From contig NZ_FWXV01000002.1 of the NCBI RefSeq assembly GCF_900176515.1, forward strand, positions 1,550,001 to 1,614,000: 64,000 bases of DNA, given 5' to 3'. The stretch's first letter is position 1. Each line of letters begins with the position of its first letter. This DNA is from Kibdelosporangium aridum. Lineage in GTDB: Bacteria; Actinomycetota; Actinomycetes; Mycobacteriales; Pseudonocardiaceae. This document shows positions 35,054 through 42,678 of this stretch, in pieces. A model generated the notes under the pieces. The model made no database searches. It saw nothing but the letters and a program-made list of their open reading frames with translations, and was not told the origin of the DNA. A program made the position numbers and the translations under genes.

Positions 35054-35614
35054 CTAGGCATGCGGCAGCATGGCCGGGCATCCGTTGCGATATCCCGGGT
35101 CGTATTCGAAATGCCATGGCTCGTTCTCATAACGTCGGCACCAGCCATATGAGCCTGCGGTGCGTTCCAGCCAGCCGGCCGCCGACAACGGCTGGACATC
35201 GATCGCGGTGCCCAGTTCGTGCATCGACCGACCGGCAGGCAGGACGTGTTTACGGGCCTCCTCGACGCTGCCGTACCGCCGGACATAGTCGTCGAACTGG
35301 GCCTGTTGCTGGCGGGAGCTGCGTTTGCCGTCGTTCAGGCACAACGTGACGTTCTGGCTGCGCGCCGCGGCCTTGATCTTCTCGAACTCGGGAAGCACGT
35401 CGTCTCGCAGCCCTTTCGGCTGTTCGTCGACGTAGCGCCGGTCGGCCGGGCACGGCGGGCCGTTGTCCGGCCCGATGACGCCTCTGATGTCGAATGTGGC
35501 CTGGCCGCTGACCGTGTCGTAGCCGATCACCTTCAAGCTCCACAGCCCGAAAAGTGATCCAGAGAACACCACGACAACCCCAGCTACCAGGACGGCTCTA
35601 ATCCATCCCCGCAC
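35054..35614 (-). CDS. VanY-like D-alanyl-D-alanine carboxypeptidase (M15B)
   Basis: A 186-residue protein with an N-terminal membrane anchor or uncleaved signal (AVLVAGVVVVFSGSLFGLW). The outer peptidase domain carries SMHELGTAIDVQ (SxHxxGxAxD zinc ligands) and EPWHFEYD (Glu base and third His). These are the VanY/LAS peptidase residues for cutting D-Ala-D-Ala or similar stem peptides. The GTG start is at 35614. It lies between wzm and bpa on the same strand, with 100 bases before wzm. Confidence 0.85.
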   Translation of the reverse strand: MRGWIRAVLVAGVVVVFSGSLFGLWSLKVIGYDTVSGQATFDIRGVIGPDNGPPCPADRRYVDEQPKGLRDDVLPEFEKIKAAARSQNVTLCLNDGKRSSRQQQAQFDDYVRRYGSVEEARKHVLPAGRSMHELGTAIDVQPLSAAGWLERTAGSYGWCRRYENEPWHFEYDPGYRNGCPAMLPHA

Positions 35615-35650
35615 CTAATGAAGACGCCTGGCGCCCCCACCGAGTTGCCT

Positions 35651-36193
35651 TCAGAGGTATTGGCCACGTGTCGTGTCGTGCGGCTGCTGCTCACCCAGAC
35701 CAGGCGGCAGGGCGCCGCGGCGCATCTGCTCGAGCTGCACGCGCGCGGACATCTGCTGCGCGAACAACGCGGTCTGAATACCCGCGAAAAGACCCTCCAA
35801 CCAGCCGACGAGCTGAGCCTGCGCGATCCGCAGCTCCGCGTCCGACGGGACGCTGTCGTCGGTGAACGGCAGCGTGAGGCGGTCCAGCTCGGCCCGCAGC
35901 TCAGGGGCCAGGCCCTCCTCGAGCTCCTTGATCGAGGAAGCGTGGATCTCCTTGAGCCTGGTGCGGCTGGCCTCGTCGAGAGGAGCGGCCCTGACCTCCT
36001 CAAGCAGCTGCTTGATCATGGTCCCGATCCGCATCACCTTGGCGGGCTGCTCGACCATGTCGCCGATCGTCTCGGGCTTGTCGCCCTCATCCGAGCCGTC
36101 CGGAATGCGCGCGGCGCCCAATGGGGACCCGTCCGGTCCCACCACGACCACGTGGTGTGCGTCGTCCTTGCCGTTCTGCTCTGGCTGGCTCAT
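35651..36193 (-). CDS. bpa: Bacterial proteasome activator Bpa/PafE
   Basis: A 180-residue all-helical protein nearly identical in its core to Rv3780: MVEQPAKVMRIGTMIKQLLE, APLDEASRTRLKEIHASS and LRIAQAQLVGWLEGLFAGIQ. It ends in GQYL, the C-terminal penultimate-Tyr motif that docks into the 20S proteasome alpha-ring. It forms a dodecameric ATP-independent ring that feeds unfolded proteins to the proteasome. The N-terminal 45 residues are variable and disordered. The ATG at 36193 is preferred; one at 36202 is in frame. It is divergent from the aminotransferase-like gene, as in mycobacteria. Confidence 0.95.
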   Translation of the reverse strand: MSQPEQNGKDDAHHVVVVGPDGSPLGAARIPDGSDEGDKPETIGDMVEQPAKVMRIGTMIKQLLEEVRAAPLDEASRTRLKEIHASSIKELEEGLAPELRAELDRLTLPFTDDSVPSDAELRIAQAQLVGWLEGLFAGIQTALFAQQMSARVQLEQMRRGALPPGLGEQQPHDTTRGQYL

Positions 36194-36297
36194 CTGTCCC
36201 ATCCTGACCCGCTCATGGAAGCCGTCGTGTCCCCCGAAAGACCACATACCCGAGGGTAGCGGTCGCGACACTTGGACCGGTCCGTACGGTGTGGCCC

Positions 36298-37500
36298 ATG
36301 GCGTTCGACGTCGCTCGGATCCGTGGGCTGTTCCCCGCGTTGGGTGACGGCTGGATTCATCTGGACGCATCGGCCGGTATGCAGGTGCCTGAGCAAGTCG
36401 CCATGGCAGTGGCCACGGCGATGCGTGCACCCGTGTCCGGACCTGGTGGCGCCTTCCCGGCGTCACAACGGGCCGAGGCCATCGTGGACGCCGCCCGGCG
36501 GGCGGTGGCCGACCTGGTCGGGGGTGACCCCGCTGGAGTGGTTCTTGGCCCGAACGTGCCCGTACTGCTGCAACGGCTGGCCGAGTCGATGGGCAGCGGC
36601 TGGCTGATCGGTGACGAGGTCGCGGTGTCGAGGCTGGACCACCAAGCCAACATCGCCCCATGGCTGCGCGCGGCCCAACGGCCGGGCGCGGCGATCAGAT
36701 GGGGCGAGATCGACATCGAGACCTGCGAGCTGCCCGCGTGGCAGTACGAGAGCCTCATGTCCCGCCGGACGAAGGTCGTCGCGGTGACGGCGGCATCCGG
36801 TGCCGTCGGCACAAGACCCGACGTCCGCAAGATCGCCGACATCGCGCACAGCGTAGGCGCGTTGCTGGTGGTCGACGCCTCAGCGGCGGCCCCGTACATG
36901 CCTATCGACATGAAGGCCATGGGCGCGGACATCATCGCCGTGTCGGCCTCGGCGTGGGGCGGCCCGGCCGTCGGCGCGCTCGTGTTCGCCGACCCGGACC
37001 TGCTTGACCGGCTGCCAGTGAGCTCCCTCGACCCCGGCACGCGTGGCCCGGAACGGCTGGAGCTCGGGGCGCACGCGTATCCGCTGCTGGCAGGCCTGGT
37101 CGCCTCGGTGGACTACCTGGCGATGCTGGACGACACGGCGACCGGGACGCGCCGGGAGCGGCTGCAGACATCGTTGTCATCGGCGAAGTCCTACCTGGCC
37201 GGGCTGCTGGCGAAGCTGATCTCCGAGCTGCGGGCGATCCGCAACGTGATGGTGATCGGCGACGCGATGCGAAGAATCCCGGTACTCGCGTTCACAATCG
37301 GGGACATGAAAGCCTCCGACGCGATCGTCGCCCTGGCCGACCGGGGGATCTGCGCGTTCGCCGACGACGTGCCCAGCGGAGTCTTCACCGCGCTTGGCGT
37401 GAGCGAAGTGGGCGGCGCGGTCCGGGTTGGACTCGCGCACTACTCGACGTCAAGCGAGGTCGACCAGCTGGTCGACGCGGTCGCGGAGCTACGCCACTAG
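36298..37500 (+). CDS. Class V aminotransferase/cysteine desulfurase-like protein without the PLP lysine
   Basis: A 400-residue fold-type I protein of the Rv3778c type: MAFDVARIRGLFPALGDGWI, VVLGPNVPVLLQRLAES, SRLDHQANIAPWLRAA, TAASGAVGTRPDV and VVDASAAAPYMPID. In active NifS/SufS-like enzymes the PLP lysine sits in an S-x-H-K motif; here the matching segment reads VSASAWGGPAVGA, with Trp220 in place of Lys. The mycobacterial homologue has the same change, so this is an old feature of the group. Catalysis of normal desulfuration or transamination is therefore doubtful. A strong terminator follows. Confidence 0.85.
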   Translation: MAFDVARIRGLFPALGDGWIHLDASAGMQVPEQVAMAVATAMRAPVSGPGGAFPASQRAEAIVDAARRAVADLVGGDPAGVVLGPNVPVLLQRLAESMGSGWLIGDEVAVSRLDHQANIAPWLRAAQRPGAAIRWGEIDIETCELPAWQYESLMSRRTKVVAVTAASGAVGTRPDVRKIADIAHSVGALLVVDASAAAPYMPIDMKAMGADIIAVSASAWGGPAVGALVFADPDLLDRLPVSSLDPGTRGPERLELGAHAYPLLAGLVASVDYLAMLDDTATGTRRERLQTSLSSAKSYLAGLLAKLISELRAIRNVMVIGDAMRRIPVLAFTIGDMKASDAIVALADRGICAFADDVPSGVFTALGVSEVGGAVRVGLAHYSTSSEVDQLVDAVAELRH

Positions 37501-37501
37501 G

Positions 37502-37540
37502 TCTCCGGTGCTCCCGCTGTGGCATGGGGAGCACCGGAGA
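37502..37540 (+). terminator. Strong hairpin after the class V aminotransferase-like gene
   Basis: TCTCCGGTGCTCCC and GGGAGCACCGGAGA form a perfect 14-bp stem around an 11-base loop, one base after the stop codon. No U-tract, which is usual for actinomycete terminators. Confidence 0.75.
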
Positions 37541-37562
37541 AACGAGGCAAAGGGATCACCGG

Positions 37563-37658
37563 CAAATCCGGTTGTCCACAACCAACCAGTACCCCTTTGA
37601 CCTGCCCATATCCCCGGTAGACTGGCCAGGGGTCGTCCCCCCGGGAGTGGTGGGGGAT
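37563..37658 (+). repeat. Dispersed intergenic repeat, copy A, with a DnaA-box-like motif
   Basis: Starts with CAAATCCGG, then TTGTCCACA (37572-37580), TTGACCTGCCCATATCCC, GTAGACTGGC and CCCCCGGGAGTGGTGGGGGA. It matches copy B (27952-28040, inverted) over its length and copy C (45215-45331) at both ends. After it come two near-identical 18-base units containing CCTTTTCTGGGGTGGG (about 37660-37697). It fills the gap between two convergent genes. Confidence 0.85.
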
Positions 37659-37709
37659 GCCCTTTTTCTGGGGTGGGATGTCCTTTTCTGGGGTGGGCCC
37701 GGCTCGTCG

Positions 37710-38687
37710 TTACGGCTTGAGGATGATTTTTCCGAAGACCTCGCCGCCGCTTTCCAGCGCCGCGTGTGCCCCGGAAGCGTCCTGCATCGGCCGGACCTCG
37801 TGCACGATCGGCTTCACCTTGCCCTCGGCGATCAGCGGCCACAGACCTTCGCGGACGCCCGCGACCACCTCGCCCTTGCTCCCGCGGCCGCTCACCGGGC
37901 GGCCACGAAGGCCAAGGGAGGTAACGCTTGCCCGCTTCGGCAGCATCTTCGAGAAGTCCAGCTCGGCCTTCCGTCCACCTTGGAATCCGATCACCATCAG
38001 CCTGCCGTCGTTCGCCAGCGCGGTGAGGTTTCTGTCCAAATAGGACGCTCCCATGTTGTCGAGGATCACGTCGGCGCCGCGCTTTCCGAGCACCTCGACG
38101 AAGTCCTGGGTCTTGTAGTTGATCGTGATGTCCGCGCCGAGCGAGGCGCAGCGCTCCAGCCGCTCATCCGAGCCCGCGGTCACCGCCACCGTCGCGCCGA
38201 GGGCTTTGCCGACCTGGATGGCGTGCGTGCCGATGCCGCCCGCGCCGCCGTGGATGAGCAGGATCTCACCGGATTGCAGGCCTGCGTGCTGAACGATGTT
38301 CGACCACACCGTGCACGCGACCTCGGGCAGTGAGGCCGCGGTGACCAGGTCGACGCCGTCGGGCAGCGGGAGAACCTGTGTGGCGGGGACGGCGACGCGT
38401 TGGCCGTAACCGCCGCCTGCCAGCAACGCGCAGACTTCGTCGCCGACTTCCCAGTTCGTCACGCCTTCGCCCAGCGCGGCGATGGTGCCGGAGCACTCGA
38501 GTCCGATGATGTTCGGGGCGCCCGGCGGTGGCGGGTAGAAGCCTTGGCGTTGCAGCAGGTCCGCGCGGTTCACCGCGCTCGCCGCGATATCGATCAGCAC
38601 CTCGCCCGGCCCTGCCTGGGGGTCCGGCACCTCGGTCCATTCCAGTACGTCAGGTCCACCCGGCTCGCGGGCCACGATTGCATACAC
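37710..38687 (-). CDS. Zinc-independent NAD(P)H:quinone oxidoreductase (PIG3/Rv3777-like)
   Basis: A 325-residue MDR-superfamily enzyme: YAIVAREPGGPDVLEW start, AVNRADLLQRQGFYPPPPGAP (the PIG3/TP53I3-type motif), GLECSGTI, and the nucleotide-binding ILLIHGGAGGIGTHAIQVGK. No structural zinc Cys cluster is present. It reduces quinones with NADPH. The GTG at 38687 is the most likely start, because the residues upstream are out of character. It is divergent from the GNAT gene, with 43 bases between starts. Confidence 0.88.
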   Translation of the reverse strand: MYAIVAREPGGPDVLEWTEVPDPQAGPGEVLIDIAASAVNRADLLQRQGFYPPPPGAPNIIGLECSGTIAALGEGVTNWEVGDEVCALLAGGGYGQRVAVPATQVLPLPDGVDLVTAASLPEVACTVWSNIVQHAGLQSGEILLIHGGAGGIGTHAIQVGKALGATVAVTAGSDERLERCASLGADITINYKTQDFVEVLGKRGADVILDNMGASYLDRNLTALANDGRLMVIGFQGGRKAELDFSKMLPKRASVTSLGLRGRPVSGRGSKGEVVAGVREGLWPLIAEGKVKPIVHEVRPMQDASGAHAALESGGEVFGKIILKP

Positions 38688-38730
38688 ATCACCACGGTAA
38701 ACCTCTCGCGCCGGTGAATACGCTCGGGGC

Positions 38731-39369
38731 ATGGATCCCTGGCCCTTGCGAAACCTCGTTATCCGGACTCCGCGCCTCGAACTGCGCCCGGACGACGACG
38801 CGGGGCTGTTCGAACTCGTCGAGGTGGCCAAGGCCGGGGTGCACGCGCCCGACAAGATGCCGTTCGGGGTGCCGTGGACAGATCGGCCGCCGATCGAATG
38901 GGTCAAGTTCTACTGGGGGCAACGGGCCGCGTTCTCGCCGGACGACTGGAGCCTCAACTTTCTGACCAGAGTGGACGGCCGGGTCGTCGGAATGCAGGGA
39001 GCGGTCGCCAAGGATTTCGCTGTCACACGTGAGATCCACACCGGTTCGTGGCTTGGCCTCGCCCATCAGGGCAAGGGGTACGGCACCGAAATGCGTGCCG
39101 CCGTGGTCATGTTCGCGTTCGACTACCTCGGCGCCGAGCGGATGACATCGGCCGCGCACAGTGACAACCGGGCTTCACACACCGTGAGCAGGAAGCTCGG
39201 TTATCGCCCCGACGGCGTGGAAAGGCAGTCGATCAAAGGAAAACTGGTCTTCAACGAGCGGCTCGCGCTCACCCCGGAGCAGTTCGTCCGTCCGGAATGG
39301 TCGATTGAGGTCGATGGTCTGGACGGCTGCCGCAGCTTGCTCGTTTCGGAGCCTTTGGGCCGCATGTAA
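38731..39369 (+). CDS. GNAT-family N-acetyltransferase
   Basis: A 212-residue acetyltransferase of the RimJ/RimL type. IRTPRLELRPDDDAGLFEL is the N-terminal strand and helix, HQGKGYGTEMRAAVVMF the acetyl-CoA pyrophosphate loop (Q-x-x-G-x-G), and SAAHSDNRASHTVSRKLGYR the motif B region. The acceptor is unknown. A truncated peptidase gene follows about 50 bases downstream. Confidence 0.85.
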   Translation: MDPWPLRNLVIRTPRLELRPDDDAGLFELVEVAKAGVHAPDKMPFGVPWTDRPPIEWVKFYWGQRAAFSPDDWSLNFLTRVDGRVVGMQGAVAKDFAVTREIHTGSWLGLAHQGKGYGTEMRAAVVMFAFDYLGAERMTSAAHSDNRASHTVSRKLGYRPDGVERQSIKGKLVFNERLALTPEQFVRPEWSIEVDGLDGCRSLLVSEPLGRM

Positions 39370-39419
39370 CTCTTGACCGGCGTGCAGCGCGGAGAGAGGT
39401 TGACGGCCCATCATGCAGG

Positions 39420-39884
39420 AACTACGACGGTGACGACTCCGACGGCGTGGGCTCCGGCCCTGGACCGACCGGATCGGGCCCGATCGAGGCAGCGCTGGCG
39501 GCGCGATTCGCGGCCGCGCCGACCGAAGGCAAGGACTTCGACGGTCGTTCGGACTACGGCGAGTTCATCGCGCAGGGCATTCCCGCTGGTGGCACGTTCA
39601 CCGGCGCCGAAGTGATCAAGACTGCCGAGCAGGCCGCGAAGTGGGGCGGCCAGGCCGGGGTGGCCTTTGACAAGTGCTACCACCAAGCCTGCGACAATCT
39701 GTTCAACGTCAACCGGGCGGCGCTTGCCAAGCAGGCCGCCGCGATCTCGTACGTGATCACCGCGTACGGGATCAGCACGGAGGACGTGAACGGCGTGCCG
39801 CCGCGTTCCGAGCGGGCGCAGGCTCGCGCCGTTGCCAAGACCGTGTCGGTCTCGGCAACGCATGACCACGACGCGGTCAGCTAG
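39420..39884 (+). pseudogene. C-terminal remnant of an M28 zinc aminopeptidase
   Basis: In frame from about 39420 the sequence reads NYDGDDSDGVGSGPGPTGS, KDFDGRSDYGEFIAQGIPAG, GTFTGAEVIKTAEQAA and CYHQACDNLFNVN. These are the conserved C-terminal blocks of secreted Streptomyces-type M28 aminopeptidases. The signal peptide, PA domain and most zinc ligands, normally encoded by about 250-300 upstream codons, are absent. The GNAT gene ends 50 bases upstream. A GTG at 39447 could allow translation of 145 residues, but it would lack an active site. The break looks like a deletion that joined two genes. Confidence 0.75.
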
Positions 39885-39894
39885 TAGCCGGGAC

Positions 39895-39930
39895 CGAAAT
39901 GGGGCGCCCCCGCCGAGGCGCCCCATTTCG
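39895..39930. terminator. Strong bidirectional terminator
   Basis: CGAAATGGGGCGCC and GGCGCCCCATTTCG form a perfect 14-bp stem with an 8-base loop, placed between the convergent peptidase remnant and the neutral zinc peptidase gene. Confidence 0.85.
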
Positions 39931-39955
39931 CTTGTCTCTGACCCCTCACGGGTTT

Positions 39956-40879
39956 TCAGCCCAGGTTGTTCGTGCGGAACGTGTCGCACTGGGCCGGGTT
40001 GCCGGACTGGATGCCGGTGGTGAACCACTTCTCCCGCTGCTGGGAGGTGCCGTGGGTGAACTGGCTCTCGTCGACCCGGCCGCCGCCCAGCTCACGCTGG
40101 ATGAAGTCGTCGCCGATCCGGCCAGCGGCGTCGAGTGCGCGCCGGATGTCGTCCTCGGTGATGTTCCTGATCAGCGGGGGACCACCGTTGGCGCTGGGCG
40201 TGGTCGTCGCGTGGTTCGCCCAGACGCCCGCGTAGCAGTCCGCCTGCAGTTCGAGCCGCACCGCGTCGGACGTGGGCCCACGCCTCGTCCGCACCCGATC
40301 GGATGTACCGAGCAGGTTCTGCACGTGATGGCCGTATTCGTGCGCCAGGACGTAAGCCTCGACGAACGTGCCGCCCTGCGCACCGAACTGGCTCTGCAGC
40401 TGGGTGAAGAACGACAGGTCGATGTAGACCTCGGAATCGGCGGGACAGTAGAACGGGCCGACGTCAGCGGTCGCGCTGCCGCACCCTGTGGTCACACCGC
40501 CCCTGAAGAAATTGGTGGGCGCCTGCTGGTACGTCTGACCGGAGCGCGCGAACTGGTCACGCCAGTAGCCCTGGATCGAGTTGATCACCGCGACCAGCGC
40601 ACAGTCATGGTTGGTGTTGGCGTCGCGCCCGGTGCGGCACTGCTCGGAGATCCGCGCGTTGTCCACGCGCTGGCCCGACGTGACGTCGCCGAGTCCGCTC
40701 GCCGAGTTGCCGTCCAGCCCGGCGACCCCGCCGAACTGGGACATGACGAAGTAGATGATCAAGCCGACAATGCTGAGCCCGCCGCCGCCCAGCAGCACAC
40801 GGCCACCGACACCGCCGCCGGATGACCGCATGTCCTCGACTTGAGAGGTGTCCAAACCCGCGTCGTCGTTGAATTCCAC
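39956..40879 (-). CDS. YpfJ-family neutral zinc metallopeptidase
   Basis: A 307-residue protein starting at the GTG at 40879, with GGAGG four bases upstream, giving the family start (V/M)EFNDDAGLDTSQVEDMR. It has one membrane segment (VLLGGGGLSIVGLIIYFVM) and an outer domain with VLAHEYGHHVQNLLG (HExxH), LELQADCYAGVWA as the third-ligand region, and several Cys. This is the KPN_02809/YpfJ neutral zinc peptidase family; the natural substrate is unknown. The 5' side carries a very stable hairpin at 40917-40950. Confidence 0.85.
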   Translation of the reverse strand: MEFNDDAGLDTSQVEDMRSSGGGVGGRVLLGGGGLSIVGLIIYFVMSQFGGVAGLDGNSASGLGDVTSGQRVDNARISEQCRTGRDANTNHDCALVAVINSIQGYWRDQFARSGQTYQQAPTNFFRGGVTTGCGSATADVGPFYCPADSEVYIDLSFFTQLQSQFGAQGGTFVEAYVLAHEYGHHVQNLLGTSDRVRTRRGPTSDAVRLELQADCYAGVWANHATTTPSANGGPPLIRNITEDDIRRALDAAGRIGDDFIQRELGGGRVDESQFTHGTSQQREKWFTTGIQSGNPAQCDTFRTNNLG

Positions 40880-40916
40880 GTCGCCTCCGTGGTGTGTGGA
40901 AGCCAACGATATAAGG

Positions 40917-40950
40917 CCGGGTGCGGCGTGCTCTGAAACGCCGCACCCGG
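40917..40950 (-). promoter_or_regulatory. Perfect 13-bp hairpin in the leader of the zinc peptidase gene
   Basis: CCGGGTGCGGCGT and ACGCCGCACCCGG pair fully around an 8-base loop. It lies 37 bases upstream of the GTG at 40879, not at the end of any gene, so it would be in the 5' leader of that gene if transcription starts further up. It could be an attenuator-like or mRNA-stabilising element. Confidence 0.45.
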
Positions 40951-41272
40951 ATCGGATGGACTTGTCTGGCCGCAGCCGCCCTCGCCCGACTGGCGCGGAG
41001 TCCAGAGCGGGGACTCAACGCGTCGACGTGCGATGCACATACCGATCAGGCTGGACCCGCCGCTCGCAATCGCGACCGCGCCGATGCTTTCAGCTCAGCC
41101 GCGGGGATGCGGCAGGGAGCGCGCGACCATTCGCCTTAAGCGCATTGCCACGGCACCACCTGCCCTTCACGTTCGGAGTAACGTCTGGTTCGAGCATGCA
41201 CCTTTGTGTCCCGCGTCACAAGGGACCTGAATTGGTGAAGTTCCGGTAACTGTCCGAACAGGACGTTTTTAT

Positions 41273-41284
41273 CTCGATATCGAG
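41273..41284. promoter_or_regulatory. Palindromic MarR-type operator
   Basis: CTCGATATCGAG is a perfect 12-base palindrome ending 21 bases before the start of the MarR gene at 41306. It is flanked by AT-rich sequence. The site and position fit autoregulation by the encoded MarR protein; binding is inferred. Confidence 0.6.
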
Positions 41285-41305
41285 CGAACTGGCAGAATTT
41301 TCGGC

Positions 41306-41794
41306 GTGGGCGACACCGTGGACAAGATCATTCAGCAGTGGCGGCATGAAAGACCGGAGCTGGACCTGGCACCGATGGCCGTGACTGCCCGTCTCACCCG
41401 CCTGGCGGCACTGCTGGAACGCGGCGTGGACGACACCCTCGCGGCCCAAGGACTGGCCAGCTGGGAGTTCGAAGTGCTGGCATCGTTGCGCCGCAACGGA
41501 TCCCCCTTCGTCCTGTCGGTAGGACGCCTGCAAGCCACCATGATGATCAGCTCAGGCACGATGACCCACCGCCTCGACCGCCTGGAAAAGCGCGGCCTGG
41601 TCGCCCGCTCGAAAGACCTGAACGACCGCCGCGGCATCCAGGTCTCCCTGACCCCAGACGGCCGAACCCTGATCGACAACGTCATCGAAGCCCGCCTGGC
41701 CCGCGAACGCGACCTGCTCACCACCCTCGACAAGGACCAGCAAACCAACCTCGCGTCCCTGCTCAGAGGCCTGCTCACCGCAATGGAGCAATGA
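41306..41794 (+). CDS. MarR-family transcriptional regulator
   Basis: A 162-residue winged-helix regulator. WEFEVLASLRRNG, LQATMMISSGTMTHRLDRLEKRGLVARS is the recognition helix and DLNDRRGIQVSLTPDG the wing. The N-terminal extension (IIQQWRHERPELDLAPMAV) is typical of the actinomycete subgroup with an additional dimerisation helix. No neighbour gene lies in its direction before the tRNA, so the regulon beyond its own promoter is not visible. Confidence 0.9.
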   Translation: MGDTVDKIIQQWRHERPELDLAPMAVTARLTRLAALLERGVDDTLAAQGLASWEFEVLASLRRNGSPFVLSVGRLQATMMISSGTMTHRLDRLEKRGLVARSKDLNDRRGIQVSLTPDGRTLIDNVIEARLARERDLLTTLDKDQQTNLASLLRGLLTAMEQ

Positions 41795-41838
41795 GCTGAC
41801 GGGGCAGGCTGTCCGCGGACGCACGGCGGGGAGCCGGG

Positions 41839-41950
41839 GGTCTGGGGGCCGTGCCCCCAGAAGACACCTAACGCGACGTGGTCCGCGCTGTCCGAGACAT
41901 GTCGGCGAGCGAAGCTCGCCTTCGGGGGGTTTGGGGGTCGTCCCCCCAAA
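41839..41950. repeat. Cluster of GC-rich hairpins downstream of marR
   Basis: Three successive inverted repeats: TCTGGGGGC/GCCCCCAGA (41839-41859), GGCGAGC/GCTCGCC (41904-41920) and TTTGGGGG/CCCCCAAA (41930-41950). The first can terminate marR. GGGGG-TCTGGGGG-type units of this kind are scattered through many actinomycete genomes; here they look like a composite of two units. Confidence 0.55.
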
Positions 41951-41968
41951 ATTATGGCGGGCGACCCG

Positions 41969-41989
41969 GTCTGCCTTTTTCCGGCAGAC
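41969..41989 (-). terminator. Terminator of tRNA-Ser(UGA)
   Basis: GTCTGCC and GGCAGAC form a 7-bp stem around a pyrimidine-rich loop, enclosed by a second GGGCGA/TCGCCC stem (41960-42000). It lies 19 bases past the 3' end of the minus-strand tRNA. Confidence 0.6.
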
Positions 41990-42007
41990 ATGGATCGCCC
42001 GAGCCCG

Positions 42008-42094
42008 CGGTAGCGGTGGGATTCGAACCCACGGAGGGCGTGAACCCTCTCATGTTTTCAAGACATGTTCCTTCGGCCGCTCGGACACGCTACC
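42008..42094 (-). tRNA. tRNA-Ser (anticodon UGA)
   Basis: 87 nt. On the minus strand the acceptor GGTAGCG pairs with CGCTACC, with G as discriminator. The anticodon arm ACATG-CTTGAAA-like loop gives TGA. The long variable arm AGAGGGTTCACGCCCTC and the T-arm GTGGGTTCGAATCCCAC are intact. CCA is not encoded. The structure is a complete type II tRNA. Confidence 0.95.
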
Positions 42095-42127
42095 GCCGAT
42101 GAGCCTAGCCGATCGCCGTGTGTGGAT

Positions 42128-42589
42128 TCAGGTCTGGTCGAGGTGGGTGAGCACGCGCTCGAACACCGTCGCCAGCACTGCGCGCTCCTCTGGGCTGATC
42201 AGGTCGATGAGGTGGTCGCGGACGCCTTCGACGTGGGTTGGGGCCGCGGTGCGCAGTTGTTCCATGCCTTTTTCGGTGATCTCGGCGAGTACGCCGCGGG
42301 CGTCGTTGGGGCAGTGGGTGCGGCGGACCAGGCCGGCGGCTTCGAGGCGGGAGATCTGGTGCGAGAGCCTGCTTTTGGACTGGGCGACCTCTTCGGCCAG
42401 CTGCGTCATCCGCATCTGGCCTGCGTCCTGCTCCGACAGTCGGACGAGGACCTCGTAGTCGGCCAGCGGCAGGTTGTGGCCGTCCTGCAACTCCGTGTTG
42501 AGGCGTTGACGCAGCCGCTCGCTGCCGATCACGTACGCGCGCCAGGAACGTAGCTCGGTGTCATCCAACCAACGGGGTTCAGCGGTCAC
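42128..42589 (-). CDS. MarR-family transcriptional regulator
   Basis: A 153-residue regulator starting at a GTG. LPLADYEVLVRLSEQDAG, MTQLAEEVAQSKSRLSHQISRLEAAGLVRR is the helix-turn-helix, and NDARGVLAEITEKG the wing. It lies 33 bases from the tRNA-Ser 5' end. The likely neighbour on the same strand is the ceramidase-like gene upstream, but 90 bases separate them and joint regulation is only possible. Confidence 0.9.
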   Translation of the reverse strand: MTAEPRWLDDTELRSWRAYVIGSERLRQRLNTELQDGHNLPLADYEVLVRLSEQDAGQMRMTQLAEEVAQSKSRLSHQISRLEAAGLVRRTHCPNDARGVLAEITEKGMEQLRTAAPTHVEGVRDHLIDLISPEERAVLATVFERVLTHLDQT

Positions 42590-42678
42590 TGTTCAAGGCT
42601 AACTGCCTGATGGCCGCCTTCGACCGCTCAGCGGGTACGCCGGGTCCGGCTCCTCGCGGAGCCGGACCATCCGACGAA

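Larger units (their letters stand above)
40880..41305. other. 426-base divergent intergenic region
   Basis: No credible gene is seen. It holds the leader of the zinc peptidase on the left (with the 40917-40950 hairpin) and the MarR promoter and operator on the right. The stretch 41160-41272 is AT-richer than its surroundings. Confidence 0.5.

Noticed and set aside
40848..41249. 133-residue plus-strand ORF in the divergent region before marR
   Set aside because: Overlaps the zinc-peptidase start antisense, no ribosome-binding site, no recognisable protein features.
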